This document shows positions 5,916-10,841 of a stretch of DNA of 10,841 nt, piece after piece. The position numbers and the translations under genes were made by a program. Within the stretch, counting starts at the first letter, position 1. The number at the start of each line of letters is the position of its first letter. The notes beneath the pieces are model-generated. The model was not told where the DNA came from, ran no database searches, and saw only the letters and a program-made list of their open reading frames with translations. Origin of the DNA: Selenomonadaceae bacterium (GTDB taxonomy: Bacteria > Bacillota > Negativicutes > Selenomonadales > Selenomonadaceae); NCBI GenBank assembly GCA_017453765.1, contig JAFTEG010000260.1, forward strand, positions 1 through 10,841. Reading direction: 5' to 3'.

Positions 5916-7463
5916 ATGACGAAACAAAAAAAGCCGTACTACATTACGACACCGATTTATTATCCCAGCGCAAAACTTCACATCGGTCACGCCTACTGCA
6001 CGACGATAGCCGACGCCGTTGCACGATTTAAGCGCCTTGCCGGTTACGACGTTTTTTTCTTGACAGGTTCAGATGAACACGGACAAAAAATTCAGCGCAC
6101 CGCCGAAAAAGAGGGCGTCACGCCGATTGAATACGTTGACAAAATTGTTGCGACGTTTAAGGAACTTTGGCAACGCCTTGAAATTTCAAATGACGACTTC
6201 ATAAGGACGAGTGAGCCGCGTCACCATGCCGTTGTGCAGGAAATTTTCCGCCGCATTCGCGATAAAGGCGACATTTACAAGGGCGAATACACGGGGCTTT
6301 ACTGTACGCCGTGCGAATCGTATTGGACGGAATTACAACTTGATGAAAACGGTTGCTGTCCCGATTGTCACCGCCCCGTTGAAAAAGTTTCGGAAGAGGC
6401 CTATTTTTTCAAAATGTCCAAGTACGCCGACGCCGTTTTAAAATACATTGAAGATAATCCCGAATTTCTTGAGCCGAAATCGCGCAGAAATGAAATGATA
6501 AACTTCATTAAGCAGGGGCTTGAAGACCTTTGCGTGTCGCGTACGTCATTTGATTGGGGCATTCCCGTGCCGGACGATGAAAAACACGTGATTTATGTTT
6601 GGTTCGACGCGCTGACAAATTACTTGACGCCGATTGGATTTTTGGACGACGCCGAAAAGTTTAAAAAGTTTTGGCCGGCAGATTTACATTTGGTCGGCAA
6701 AGAAATTGTACGCTTTCATACAATAATTTGGGGTTGTATTTTAATGGCGCTGGGAATTGAATTGCCGAAAAAAGTTTACGGTCACGGCTGGCTGATAACT
6801 GACGGCGGCAAAATGTCAAAGTCCAAAGGTAACGTTGTAGACCCAATGCTTTTAATTGACGAGTTCGGCGCGGACGCGATAAGATATTTTTTACTGCGCG
6901 AAATTACGCTGGGACAGGACGGACACTTCAACTACGACGCGCTGGTTACACGTTTTAACGCCGATTTAGCCAATGACTTAGGCAACCTGCTCCACCGCAC
7001 GCTTAACATGATTGGAAAGTTTCAAGGCGGCGTTTTGTACGAATCCAAAAATTTGTCGGCGCTTGATGAATCGCTTAGAGCGGAGGCGGTTGAAACGGCT
7101 AAGGGTTACCGCCAACTTATGGAGGACATGCAACTTTCGGACGCAGTGAAGTTGGTGTGGAAGTTTATCAGCCGTTCAAATAAGTACATTGATGAAACGT
7201 TGCCGTGGAAGTTGGCGAAAGACGAAACGCAGAAACAGAATTTGGCGAACGTGCTTTACAACCTTGCCGAGTCGCTTAGAATTATCAGCGTTTTAATTTC
7301 GCCGTACATGCCGAGTACCGCGCAGAAAATTCATGAACAGTTGAAAGTCACGACGCCGTTTGAAGAAATTCAGCTTGAGGACGCAGAAGTTTTCGGCAAG
7401 TTGGAAGTCAATCACGAAGTCGGCAAGCCGCAACAACTCTTCCCGCGAATTATTACGAATTAA
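5916..7463 (+). CDS. metG: Methionyl-tRNA synthetase, short form without C-terminal tRNA-binding domain
   Basis: This enzyme charges tRNA-Met with methionine using ATP. The 515 residues contain the class I signature HIGH at 22-25 and KMSKS at 299-303, the FLTGSDEHGQKI segment, and a zinc knuckle with Cys130, Cys133, Cys148 and Cys151. The anticodon-binding helical domain (NKYIDETLPWKLAKD region) follows. The protein ends soon after this domain, so the EMAPII-like dimerisation domain found at the C-terminus of many Firmicute MetG proteins is absent. ATG 5916 is chosen because GGAGG lies 7 bases upstream; an upstream in-frame TTG at 5889 precedes the ribosome site. The stop codon lies inside a short heptad repeat (GAATTAA twice, 7457-7470), and the ABC ATPase follows 9 bases later. 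Confidence 0.95.
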   Translation: MTKQKKPYYITTPIYYPSAKLHIGHAYCTTIADAVARFKRLAGYDVFFLTGSDEHGQKIQRTAEKEGVTPIEYVDKIVATFKELWQRLEISNDDFIRTSEPRHHAVVQEIFRRIRDKGDIYKGEYTGLYCTPCESYWTELQLDENGCCPDCHRPVEKVSEEAYFFKMSKYADAVLKYIEDNPEFLEPKSRRNEMINFIKQGLEDLCVSRTSFDWGIPVPDDEKHVIYVWFDALTNYLTPIGFLDDAEKFKKFWPADLHLVGKEIVRFHTIIWGCILMALGIELPKKVYGHGWLITDGGKMSKSKGNVVDPMLLIDEFGADAIRYFLLREITLGQDGHFNYDALVTRFNADLANDLGNLLHRTLNMIGKFQGGVLYESKNLSALDESLRAEAVETAKGYRQLMEDMQLSDAVKLVWKFISRSNKYIDETLPWKLAKDETQKQNLANVLYNLAESLRIISVLISPYMPSTAQKIHEQLKVTTPFEEIQLEDAEVFGKLEVNHEVGKPQQLFPRIITN

Positions 7464-7511
7464 GAATTAAAAATGCCTAGTAACTCTTCACTCCTCACTC
7501 TTCACTCCTCA
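7457..7511. repeat. Two heptad repeat tracts at the metG/ABC ATPase junction
   Basis: GAATTAA occurs twice in tandem at 7457-7470 and supplies the TAA stop of metG. A second tract at 7484-7511 has four units alternating CTCTTCA and CTCCTCA. This second tract is inside the predicted start of the ABC ATPase gene and encodes its SLLTLHSSL segment. The reverse complement of this tract (AGTGARG units) resembles the heptads at 10018-10052. Confidence 0.75.
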
Positions 7512-8282
7512 CTAGCCGCTGAAAATATCTGCGTGAAAATCGGCGGCAAAGAAATTCTGCGCGACGTAAGTTATAAATTTCAACCTGCAAAACGTACGGC
7601 GATTATCGGTCCCAACGGCGCAGGTAAATCTACGCTGTTAAAAGCACTTTGCCTGCTGAATGAAAAATTTACCGGACGCGTGACATTGGACGGTAAAAAT
7701 ATTTTTGAACTGGGACGAAGAAAAATTTCTCAAGTCATGGCGATACTGCCGCAGGAAAAAGAGGCGCCGCAGGATACAACGGTAAGGCAGTTGGTTTACT
7801 TCGGCAGGTTCCCGCACCGAAAATTTTTTTCCGCCGATACAAAGGAAGATACCCGCGCAGTTGAAACGGCGCTTGAAGTCACGAAGATGAAACAGTTTGA
7901 AAATCGGCAGGTGGCGTCACTTTCCGGCGGAGAACGGCAACGCGCATGGCTGGCAATGACTCTTGCACAAGAGCCTAAGATTTTACTTTTGGACGAGCCG
8001 ACGACTTACCTTGACATTGCGCACCAAATTGACGTCATGGAAATTATCGGCGGCGTAAATAAAAATTTCGGCATAACCGTTATCATGGTGTTGCACGACA
8101 TTAATCACGTGAGACTTTACTGCGATGACGTTGTTGTAATAAAAGGCGGCAAGATTTTTAATGCGGGAGCGCCGAAAAATATTTTAACTGCCGAATCTGT
8201 AGAAAAAATTTTTGACGTGAAGGCGGACACTTTTAAAAATTCCGGCGGTGTTGAAATGATAATTCCAATCGGCAAAAAATGA
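7473..8282 (+). CDS. ABC transporter ATP-binding protein, FecE/FhuC/BtuD type
   Basis: This nucleotide-binding subunit powers uptake of iron-siderophore, haem or cobalamin type substrates at the inner membrane. Of 269 residues, the core begins near residue 16. It shows Walker A GPNGAGKST at 46-54, Q-loop Gln94, signature LSGGERQR at 150-157, Walker B ILLLDEP at 170-176 and the switch His208 in VLHDINH. The family is suggested by the PQ..QD.TV.QLV.FGR.P segment and the LDIAHQID D-loop. No permease or binding-protein gene is in the window, so it is an orphan here and its partners must lie elsewhere. The only ATG before the core, at 7473, lacks a ribosome site, and residues 5-14 are encoded by heptad repeats, so the true start is uncertain. 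The last codons form the first unit of a 23-base repeat (8256-8324). Confidence 0.88.
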   Translation: MPSNSSLLTLHSSLAAENICVKIGGKEILRDVSYKFQPAKRTAIIGPNGAGKSTLLKALCLLNEKFTGRVTLDGKNIFELGRRKISQVMAILPQEKEAPQDTTVRQLVYFGRFPHRKFFSADTKEDTRAVETALEVTKMKQFENRQVASLSGGERQRAWLAMTLAQEPKILLLDEPTTYLDIAHQIDVMEIIGGVNKNFGITVIMVLHDINHVRLYCDDVVVIKGGKIFNAGAPKNILTAESVEKIFDVKADTFKNSGGVEMIIPIGKK

Positions 8283-8324
8283 TAATTCCGACCGGTAAAA
8301 AATTATACTTCCGACCGGTAAAAT
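8256..8324. repeat. Three tandem 23-base repeats spanning the end of the ABC ATPase gene
   Basis: The units are 8256-8278, 8279-8301 and 8302-8324, with about 20 of 23 bases identical between neighbours. The shared core is TTCC..[AC]CGG[CT]AAAA. The first unit encodes the last codons of the ATPase (MIIPIGK); the other two lie between its stop and the SCIFF promoter. The third also forms the left arm of the inverted repeat at 8306-8354. Confidence 0.75.
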
Positions 8325-8354
8325 TTAATGTGACTTTACCGAATTTTGGAAGTA
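8306..8354. promoter_or_regulatory. Two-part inverted repeat covering the SCIFF promoter
   Basis: TACTTCC at 8306-8312 is complementary to GGAAGTA at 8348-8354, and inside it GGTAAA at 8317-8322 is complementary to TTTACC at 8335-8340. Small asymmetric gaps separate the two stems. The inner right arm is the -35 hexamer of the SCIFF promoter and the outer right arm lies in its spacer. This is the geometry of a repressor site or of a weak hairpin ending the ATPase transcript. No T run follows, so the first reading is slightly favoured. Confidence 0.45.
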
Positions 8355-8363
8355 TGCTATACT
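8335..8363 (+). promoter_or_regulatory. Promoter of the SCIFF peptide gene
   Basis: TTTACC (8335-8340) and TATACT (8358-8363) are separated by 17 bases, and TGC immediately before the -10 makes it an extended -10. The expected start of transcription is about 30 bases before ATG 8398. Together with the downstream terminator this makes the peptide gene a one-gene transcription unit. Confidence 0.6.
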
Positions 8364-8397
8364 TTCAATATGTAAAGCTGAAAAGGTGGTGATTCAG

Positions 8398-8544
8398 ATG
8401 AAACATATTAAGACCGTCAACAAGGCAGACTTGCAAAAAACTTTGAAGAGCGGCGGTTGCGGCGAATGCCAAGCGTCCTGCCAATCTGCATGCAAAACCA
8501 GCTGCACGGTAGGCAATCAAGTTTGCGAAAGACAAAAAAAATAG
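8398..8544 (+). CDS. SCIFF-type six-cysteine peptide precursor (ranthipeptide family)
   Basis: This 48-residue peptide is a ribosomally made precursor of the SCIFF (six cysteines in forty-five residues) family. The leader-like start MKHIKTVNKADLQK is followed by a cysteine-rich core with Cys at 21, 24, 28, 32, 36 and 43, including GECQASCQSACKTSC. In known systems a radical SAM maturase links such cysteines to neighbouring residues by thioether bonds. That enzyme is normally encoded beside the precursor but is not present within the roughly 2.3 kb downstream. The ribosome site is strong: AAGGTGGTGAT precedes the ATG by 5-6 bases. The gene has its own extended -10 promoter and a strong terminator (8596-8624), so it should be well expressed. 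It was found by reading the sequence and is easy to miss because of its length. The family match is confident; the product and role are unknown. Confidence 0.9.
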   Translation: MKHIKTVNKADLQKTLKSGGCGECQASCQSACKTSCTVGNQVCERQKK

Positions 8545-8558
8545 CCGACTCCAAATTA

Positions 8559-8590
8559 CATTCGGCAAAACAAAATTGCATTCGGCAAAA
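8559..8590. repeat. Short direct repeat before the SCIFF terminator
   Basis: CATTCGGCAAAA occurs at 8559-8570 and again at 8579-8590, a 20-base spacing. It lies in the 3' untranslated part of the SCIFF transcript. No role is apparent. Confidence 0.6.
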
Positions 8591-8595
8591 AAATT

Positions 8596-8624
8596 TCGGT
8601 GGAGCTTTTCTTCACCGATTTTTT
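8596..8624 (+). terminator. Intrinsic terminator of the SCIFF transcript
   Basis: A 9-bp stem (TCGGTGGAG with CTTCACCGA, one G-U pair) closes a 5-base loop and is followed directly by six T. It is 51 bases after the SCIFF stop codon. Confidence 0.85.
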
Positions 8625-8680
8625 AGTTGCGGCTATGTTAAGGCTAAAAAGTATTCGTTACCCTTTTAACAAAAATTTCC

Positions 8681-8726
8681 TTGACGCGATAAAGTTTTTG
8701 TGCGAAAATTTGTTATGAAAATTTTC
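8681..8726 (+). promoter_or_regulatory. Promoter with overlapping inverted repeat before the UDG-like gene
   Basis: TTGACG (8681-8686), a 17-base spacer ending TGC, and GAAAAT (8704-8709) form a plausible extended -10 promoter about 40 bases before ATG 8750. An 8-bp inverted repeat, GAAAATTT (8704-8711) with AAATTTTC (8719-8726), starts on the -10 hexamer, a typical place for a repressor site. The genome is rich in AAAATTTT strings, so chance is possible. Confidence 0.4.
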
Positions 8727-8749
8727 AAATAGAATTGGGGGCATATACT

Positions 8750-9541
8750 ATGGGCTATCAGACGCCGAAATTGGAAAAGCTCTTTGATAAATGGGCAGAA
8801 AAGCACGCAAAAAAAATTTCTACCGGTGAACCTTACGGGGTTACGCACGAGCCGCCTTACGGTAAATTTGTTCGTGACGGAATAGTAAATCCCGACAAAT
8901 GGAATATACAAGAGCCGAAAATTTGTTTTCTCATGCCGGAGGCAGGCGGTTATGCAAATGTCGAAAGAAATCCCGACGGCGTAGACCTTGCCGCAATGTG
9001 GAATGAACGCGGCGCCTTCACAAAGTTAATGTTCAAATTTGCCGTATGGGTGCAGGCAGTTTATGACGCCATGTTTGATCCCGTACCGTACGTGAAAAAA
9101 CCTATCTTTGATCAGAGAAATGATTTGATTCGCGCCATTGCCATTGTCAACGTGAAAAAAAGCGACGGTCAACTTGTTCCCGATTATAATATGCTCAAAA
9201 ATTTTGCCCATGAAGATGCCACAGAACTTAGAAAAGAAATTGAACTTATAAATCCCGACATAATTCTTTGTTGCAATACTTTTTACTGCGTAGTCGGCAA
9301 GCGTCCCGAAGATGAAGAAGGCAAAGTCAGACGCAAACGCGATTTCGTCTTTTATAAAGATGAACTTACGACAGGCGCAAAAGACGTTTATCGCTGGGGC
9401 GACAAGATGATTTTGGATTTCTTCCACCCCGCGCAGTTCAAATATCCGCTTATGAAAAACACCGTTCAATATTACTTGGTACGCGAATTTTGCAGAGCCG
9501 GTATTGCGACGCTCGGACCTTTTTCTTGGGCAGAATTGTAA
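8750..9541 (+). CDS. Uncharacterised protein with uracil-DNA-glycosylase-like motifs
   Basis: This soluble protein of 263 residues is not recognised with certainty. Four segments occur in the order seen in uracil-DNA glycosylase superfamily folds: ICFLMPEAGGY at 58-68 (strand and active-site loop), IAIVNVKKSDG at 130-140, INPDIILCCNTF at 167-178, and ILDFFHPAQFKYP at 221-233, where HPAQF resembles the family's HPS/HPG loop. The catalytic Asp/Asn motif (GQDPYH or GEAPG) is not clear; PEAGG is the nearest. No signal peptide or membrane helix is seen. ATG 8750 is preferred to an upstream TTG at 8735 because GGGGG lies 7-9 bases before it. The gene stands alone between two terminators with its own promoter. 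It may be a nucleic-acid base-processing enzyme or a diverged relative without that activity; the sequence does not settle this. Confidence 0.5.
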   Translation: MGYQTPKLEKLFDKWAEKHAKKISTGEPYGVTHEPPYGKFVRDGIVNPDKWNIQEPKICFLMPEAGGYANVERNPDGVDLAAMWNERGAFTKLMFKFAVWVQAVYDAMFDPVPYVKKPIFDQRNDLIRAIAIVNVKKSDGQLVPDYNMLKNFAHEDATELRKEIELINPDIILCCNTFYCVVGKRPEDEEGKVRRKRDFVFYKDELTTGAKDVYRWGDKMILDFFHPAQFKYPLMKNTVQYYLVREFCRAGIATLGPFSWAEL

Positions 9542-9567
9542 TTCGTTTAAAAATTTTGTACGACGTT

Positions 9568-9611
9568 GGAGAGCAGAACTCGGTTACTGATTTCTGCCCT
9601 CTACTTTTTTT
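9568..9611 (+). terminator. Intrinsic terminator after the UDG-like gene
   Basis: GGAGAGCAGAA (9568-9578) pairs with TTCTGCCCTCT (9592-9602), with one mismatch and one G-U pair, and is followed by AC and seven T. It is 26 bases after the stop codon. Confidence 0.8.
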
Positions 9612-9644
9612 GTGATAAATTACTGGCTTAAGAAGGAAAAGTTA

Positions 9645-10034
9645 ATGATAATGGGCGTTGATCCCGGCAGGGATAAGTGCGGCGTTGCGGTTTTAAATTC
9701 TGCCGGCGAAGTGAAATTCAGTGAAGTTATACCTACTGAAAATTTTGATACGGCGATAAAAAAACTTGCCGCGCAGTTTGAAATTGAACAGGTAATTTTT
9801 GGCAACGGCACGACGCACGTTGACGCGGAGAAAAAAATTCGTGCCATAAATTTGCCGATTAAAATAATTGACGAAAAATTTACTACCGAAGAGGCAAGGC
9901 GCGAATATTGGGTACAAAACCCGCCGCGCGGTTGGCGTAGACTTTTGCCGGTATCAATGCAAGTGCCGCCGGTGCCGGTTGACAATATCGTTGCGGAAAT
10001 TCTTGCGAAAAGATTTTTAGTAAGTAGTGGATAG
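9645..10034 (+). CDS. YqgF/RuvX-like RNase H-fold protein
   Basis: This small protein of 129 residues has an RNase H-like fold of the YqgF/RuvX type (pre-16S rRNA nuclease or Holliday-junction-resolvase-like). Markers are GVDPGRDKCGVAVL at 4-17 with Asp6 as the first acidic residue, DEKFTTEEAR at 76-85 with Glu77, and PVDNIVAEILAKRF at 111-124 with Asp113, so all three expected metal-binding acids are present. It differs from canonical YqgF in the middle, where the family's usual Leu-Pro segment is replaced by VIFGNGT. ATG 9645 is chosen because AAGGA lies 7 bases upstream; an in-frame GTG at 9612 has no ribosome site and overlaps the end of a terminator. The C-terminal codons LVSSG and the TAG stop are part of a heptad repeat (10018-10052). 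Confidence 0.75.
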   Translation: MIMGVDPGRDKCGVAVLNSAGEVKFSEVIPTENFDTAIKKLAAQFEIEQVIFGNGTTHVDAEKKIRAINLPIKIIDEKFTTEEARREYWVQNPPRGWRRLLPVSMQVPPVPVDNIVAEILAKRFLVSSG

Positions 10035-10052
10035 TGAAGAGTGAGTAGTGAA
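10018..10052. repeat. Five-unit heptad tract at the YqgF-like/GT2 junction
   Basis: Five 7-base units run without gaps: TAGTAAG, TAGTGGA, TAGTGAA, GAGTGAG, TAGTGAA. The third unit holds the stop codon (10032-10034) of the YqgF-like gene, and the GT2 start ATG at 10055 follows the last unit by two bases. Confidence 0.75.
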
Positions 10053-10054
10053 GT

Positions 10055-10831
10055 ATGGCTAAACTTTCTGTTTTGATTTTGGCGAAGAACGAAGAAAAAT
10101 TTATCAGCGCGTGTATCGACAGCGTAAAAGATTTTGCCGACGAAGTTTTGGTAATTGACGACTTCAGTACGGACAACACGGCGGCAATTTGCAAAAATCT
10201 CGGCGCACGGGTCATTCAACGCGCTTTGAACGGCGATTGGGGTTCGCAACAGGATTTTTCCGTGAAGCAAGCCGCCTGCGATTGGATTTTCATAATTGAC
10301 GCCGATGAAAGAGTTACGCCGGAACTTGCCGAAGAAATAAAAAAAATTCTGCGCGGTGACGATAAAAATTTTGCCTACCGCGTCGCACGGTTAAGTTATT
10401 TTTGGGGTCAACCGCTGAAACACGGCGGCTGGTTTCCCGATTACGTGACGCGCCTTTTGCCTAAGGCAGGTACTTACGTCACGGGGTTGGTACATCAAAA
10501 AATTTGTCACCAATGCAAGGAAGTTGACCTGCCGAAGTCAAAATACCTCGTCCACTATCCTTAACGCGATTGGGAACATTATTTCGGCAAGTTCAATGTT
10601 TACACGACGCTTGCCGCAAAAAAAATGTTCGACGCCGGTAAACGCGCAACTTTTTTTGATATGATAGCGCATCCGTTTTGGGCGGCGTTCCGAATGTACT
10701 TTCTGCGCGGCGGTTTTCTTGACGGCAGAATCGGTTTCATTCTCTCACTCTTTCACTACATTTACACTATGGCGAAGTATTTTAATCTTTGGTACTTCGG
10801 TAAGGAAAACGAACACGTCACGGAGGATTAA
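10055..10831 (+). pseudogene. GT2 glycosyltransferase (WaaE/KdtX-like), interrupted by an in-frame TAA
   Basis: The first part (169 residues) has the GT2 fold: SVLILAKNEEKFI at 5-17, VLVIDDFSTDNTA at 31-43, and IDADER at 81-86 with the metal-binding Asp-x-Asp (82, 84). HGGWFPDYVTRLL is typical of the WaaE/KdtX lipopolysaccharide-core branch. A TAA at 10562-10564 ends it after HYP, and the same frame then continues RDWEHYFGKFNVYTTLAAKK and on to TAA 10829-10831. In relatives the motif is HY[ST]YRD, so the TAA probably replaces a Tyr codon by a single-base change. Without it the protein would have 258 residues, the usual length. No ribosome site precedes ATG 10055; the upstream bases are heptad repeats, so expression may depend on coupling to the YqgF-like gene. 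A sequencing error cannot be excluded. It is cytosolic and membrane-associated in the family. Confidence 0.75.
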
Positions 10832-10841
10832 GGATTAAGGA
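10825..10841. repeat. GGATTAA heptad repeat at the window end
   Basis: GGATTAA occurs at 10825-10831 and 10832-10838 and a third copy begins at 10839. The first copy contains the TAA stop of the interrupted glycosyltransferase. The GGAGG at 10822-10826 could also serve a gene starting beyond the window. Confidence 0.65.

Noticed and set aside
8744..8749. TATACT directly before ATG 8750 as a -10 box
   Set aside because: It would start transcription inside the gene, and no -35 is at the right distance. The TTGACG/GAAAAT pair further upstream fits better.
9026..9469. Minus-strand frame of 147 codons inside the UDG-like gene
   Set aside because: It is an antisense shadow of a gene with ordered motifs, a promoter and a terminator.
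9620..10270. Minus-strand frame of 216 codons opposite the YqgF-like and GT2 genes
   Set aside because: It crosses the boundary of two recognised plus-strand genes and reads through the heptad repeat (SLLTLHYPLL). It has no family features.
10562..10564. TAA as a recoded sense codon
   Set aside because: All other genes in the window use TAA as a normal stop, so an alternative code is not supported; a nonsense mutation or read error is simpler.

Overview
The window looks like chromosomal DNA from a diderm Firmicute, most plausibly a Negativicute (Selenomonas/Veillonella-type lineage). This is inference. It rests on strong AGGAGG-type ribosome sites and a SCIFF-type six-cysteine peptide and type III pantothenate kinase (both common in Firmicutes), together with a WaaE/KdtX-like glycosyltransferase of the kind that builds lipopolysaccharide core. 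No rRNA, tRNA, CRISPR array, transposase or phage gene was seen.

Layout. Everything from base 1 to 5820 reads on the minus strand and everything from 5916 to the end reads on the plus strand. The switch point is a 95-base divergent intergenic region holding a good minus-strand promoter. Minus strand, in transcription order: a YbaK-type aminoacyl-tRNA deacylase, coaX, two tandem SGNH-like paralogues, and a small HTH-like protein. These five are tightly spaced or overlapping and look like one operon (5820 to 1657). After a 365-base gene-free stretch with hairpins and tandem repeats comes a von Willebrand A (MIDAS) protein. An array of 7-base repeats follows, then an LRAT-type domain divided between two adjacent reading frames and running off the left edge.

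Plus strand: metG (methionyl-tRNA synthetase), an orphan FecE/FhuC-type ABC ATPase, a SCIFF peptide gene too short for routine gene calling with its own promoter and terminator, a 263-residue protein of unknown function with UDG-like motifs and its own terminator, a YqgF/RuvX-like RNase H-fold protein, and a GT2 glycosyltransferase interrupted by an in-frame TAA.

Points of interest. (1) The first SGNH paralogue is split by a ten-base G tract in which loss of one G restores a full-length protein collinear with its neighbour. This is the signature of phase variation, or of an assembly error. (2) The intact second paralogue has Gly-Gly-Cys where the switchable copy has the expected Gly-Asp-Ser. 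(3) Degenerate heptanucleotide repeats sit at gene ends and repeatedly contain the stop codon of the preceding gene (metG, yqgF-like, GT2). One supplies the N-terminal codons of the ABC ATPase, and a ten-unit array separates the VWA and LRAT genes. (4) The SCIFF precursor has no maturase beside it and is preceded by a 23-base triplicated element that folds over its promoter. (5) The LRAT-like domain has its His motif and its Cys motif on separate polypeptides, each with its own ribosome site.
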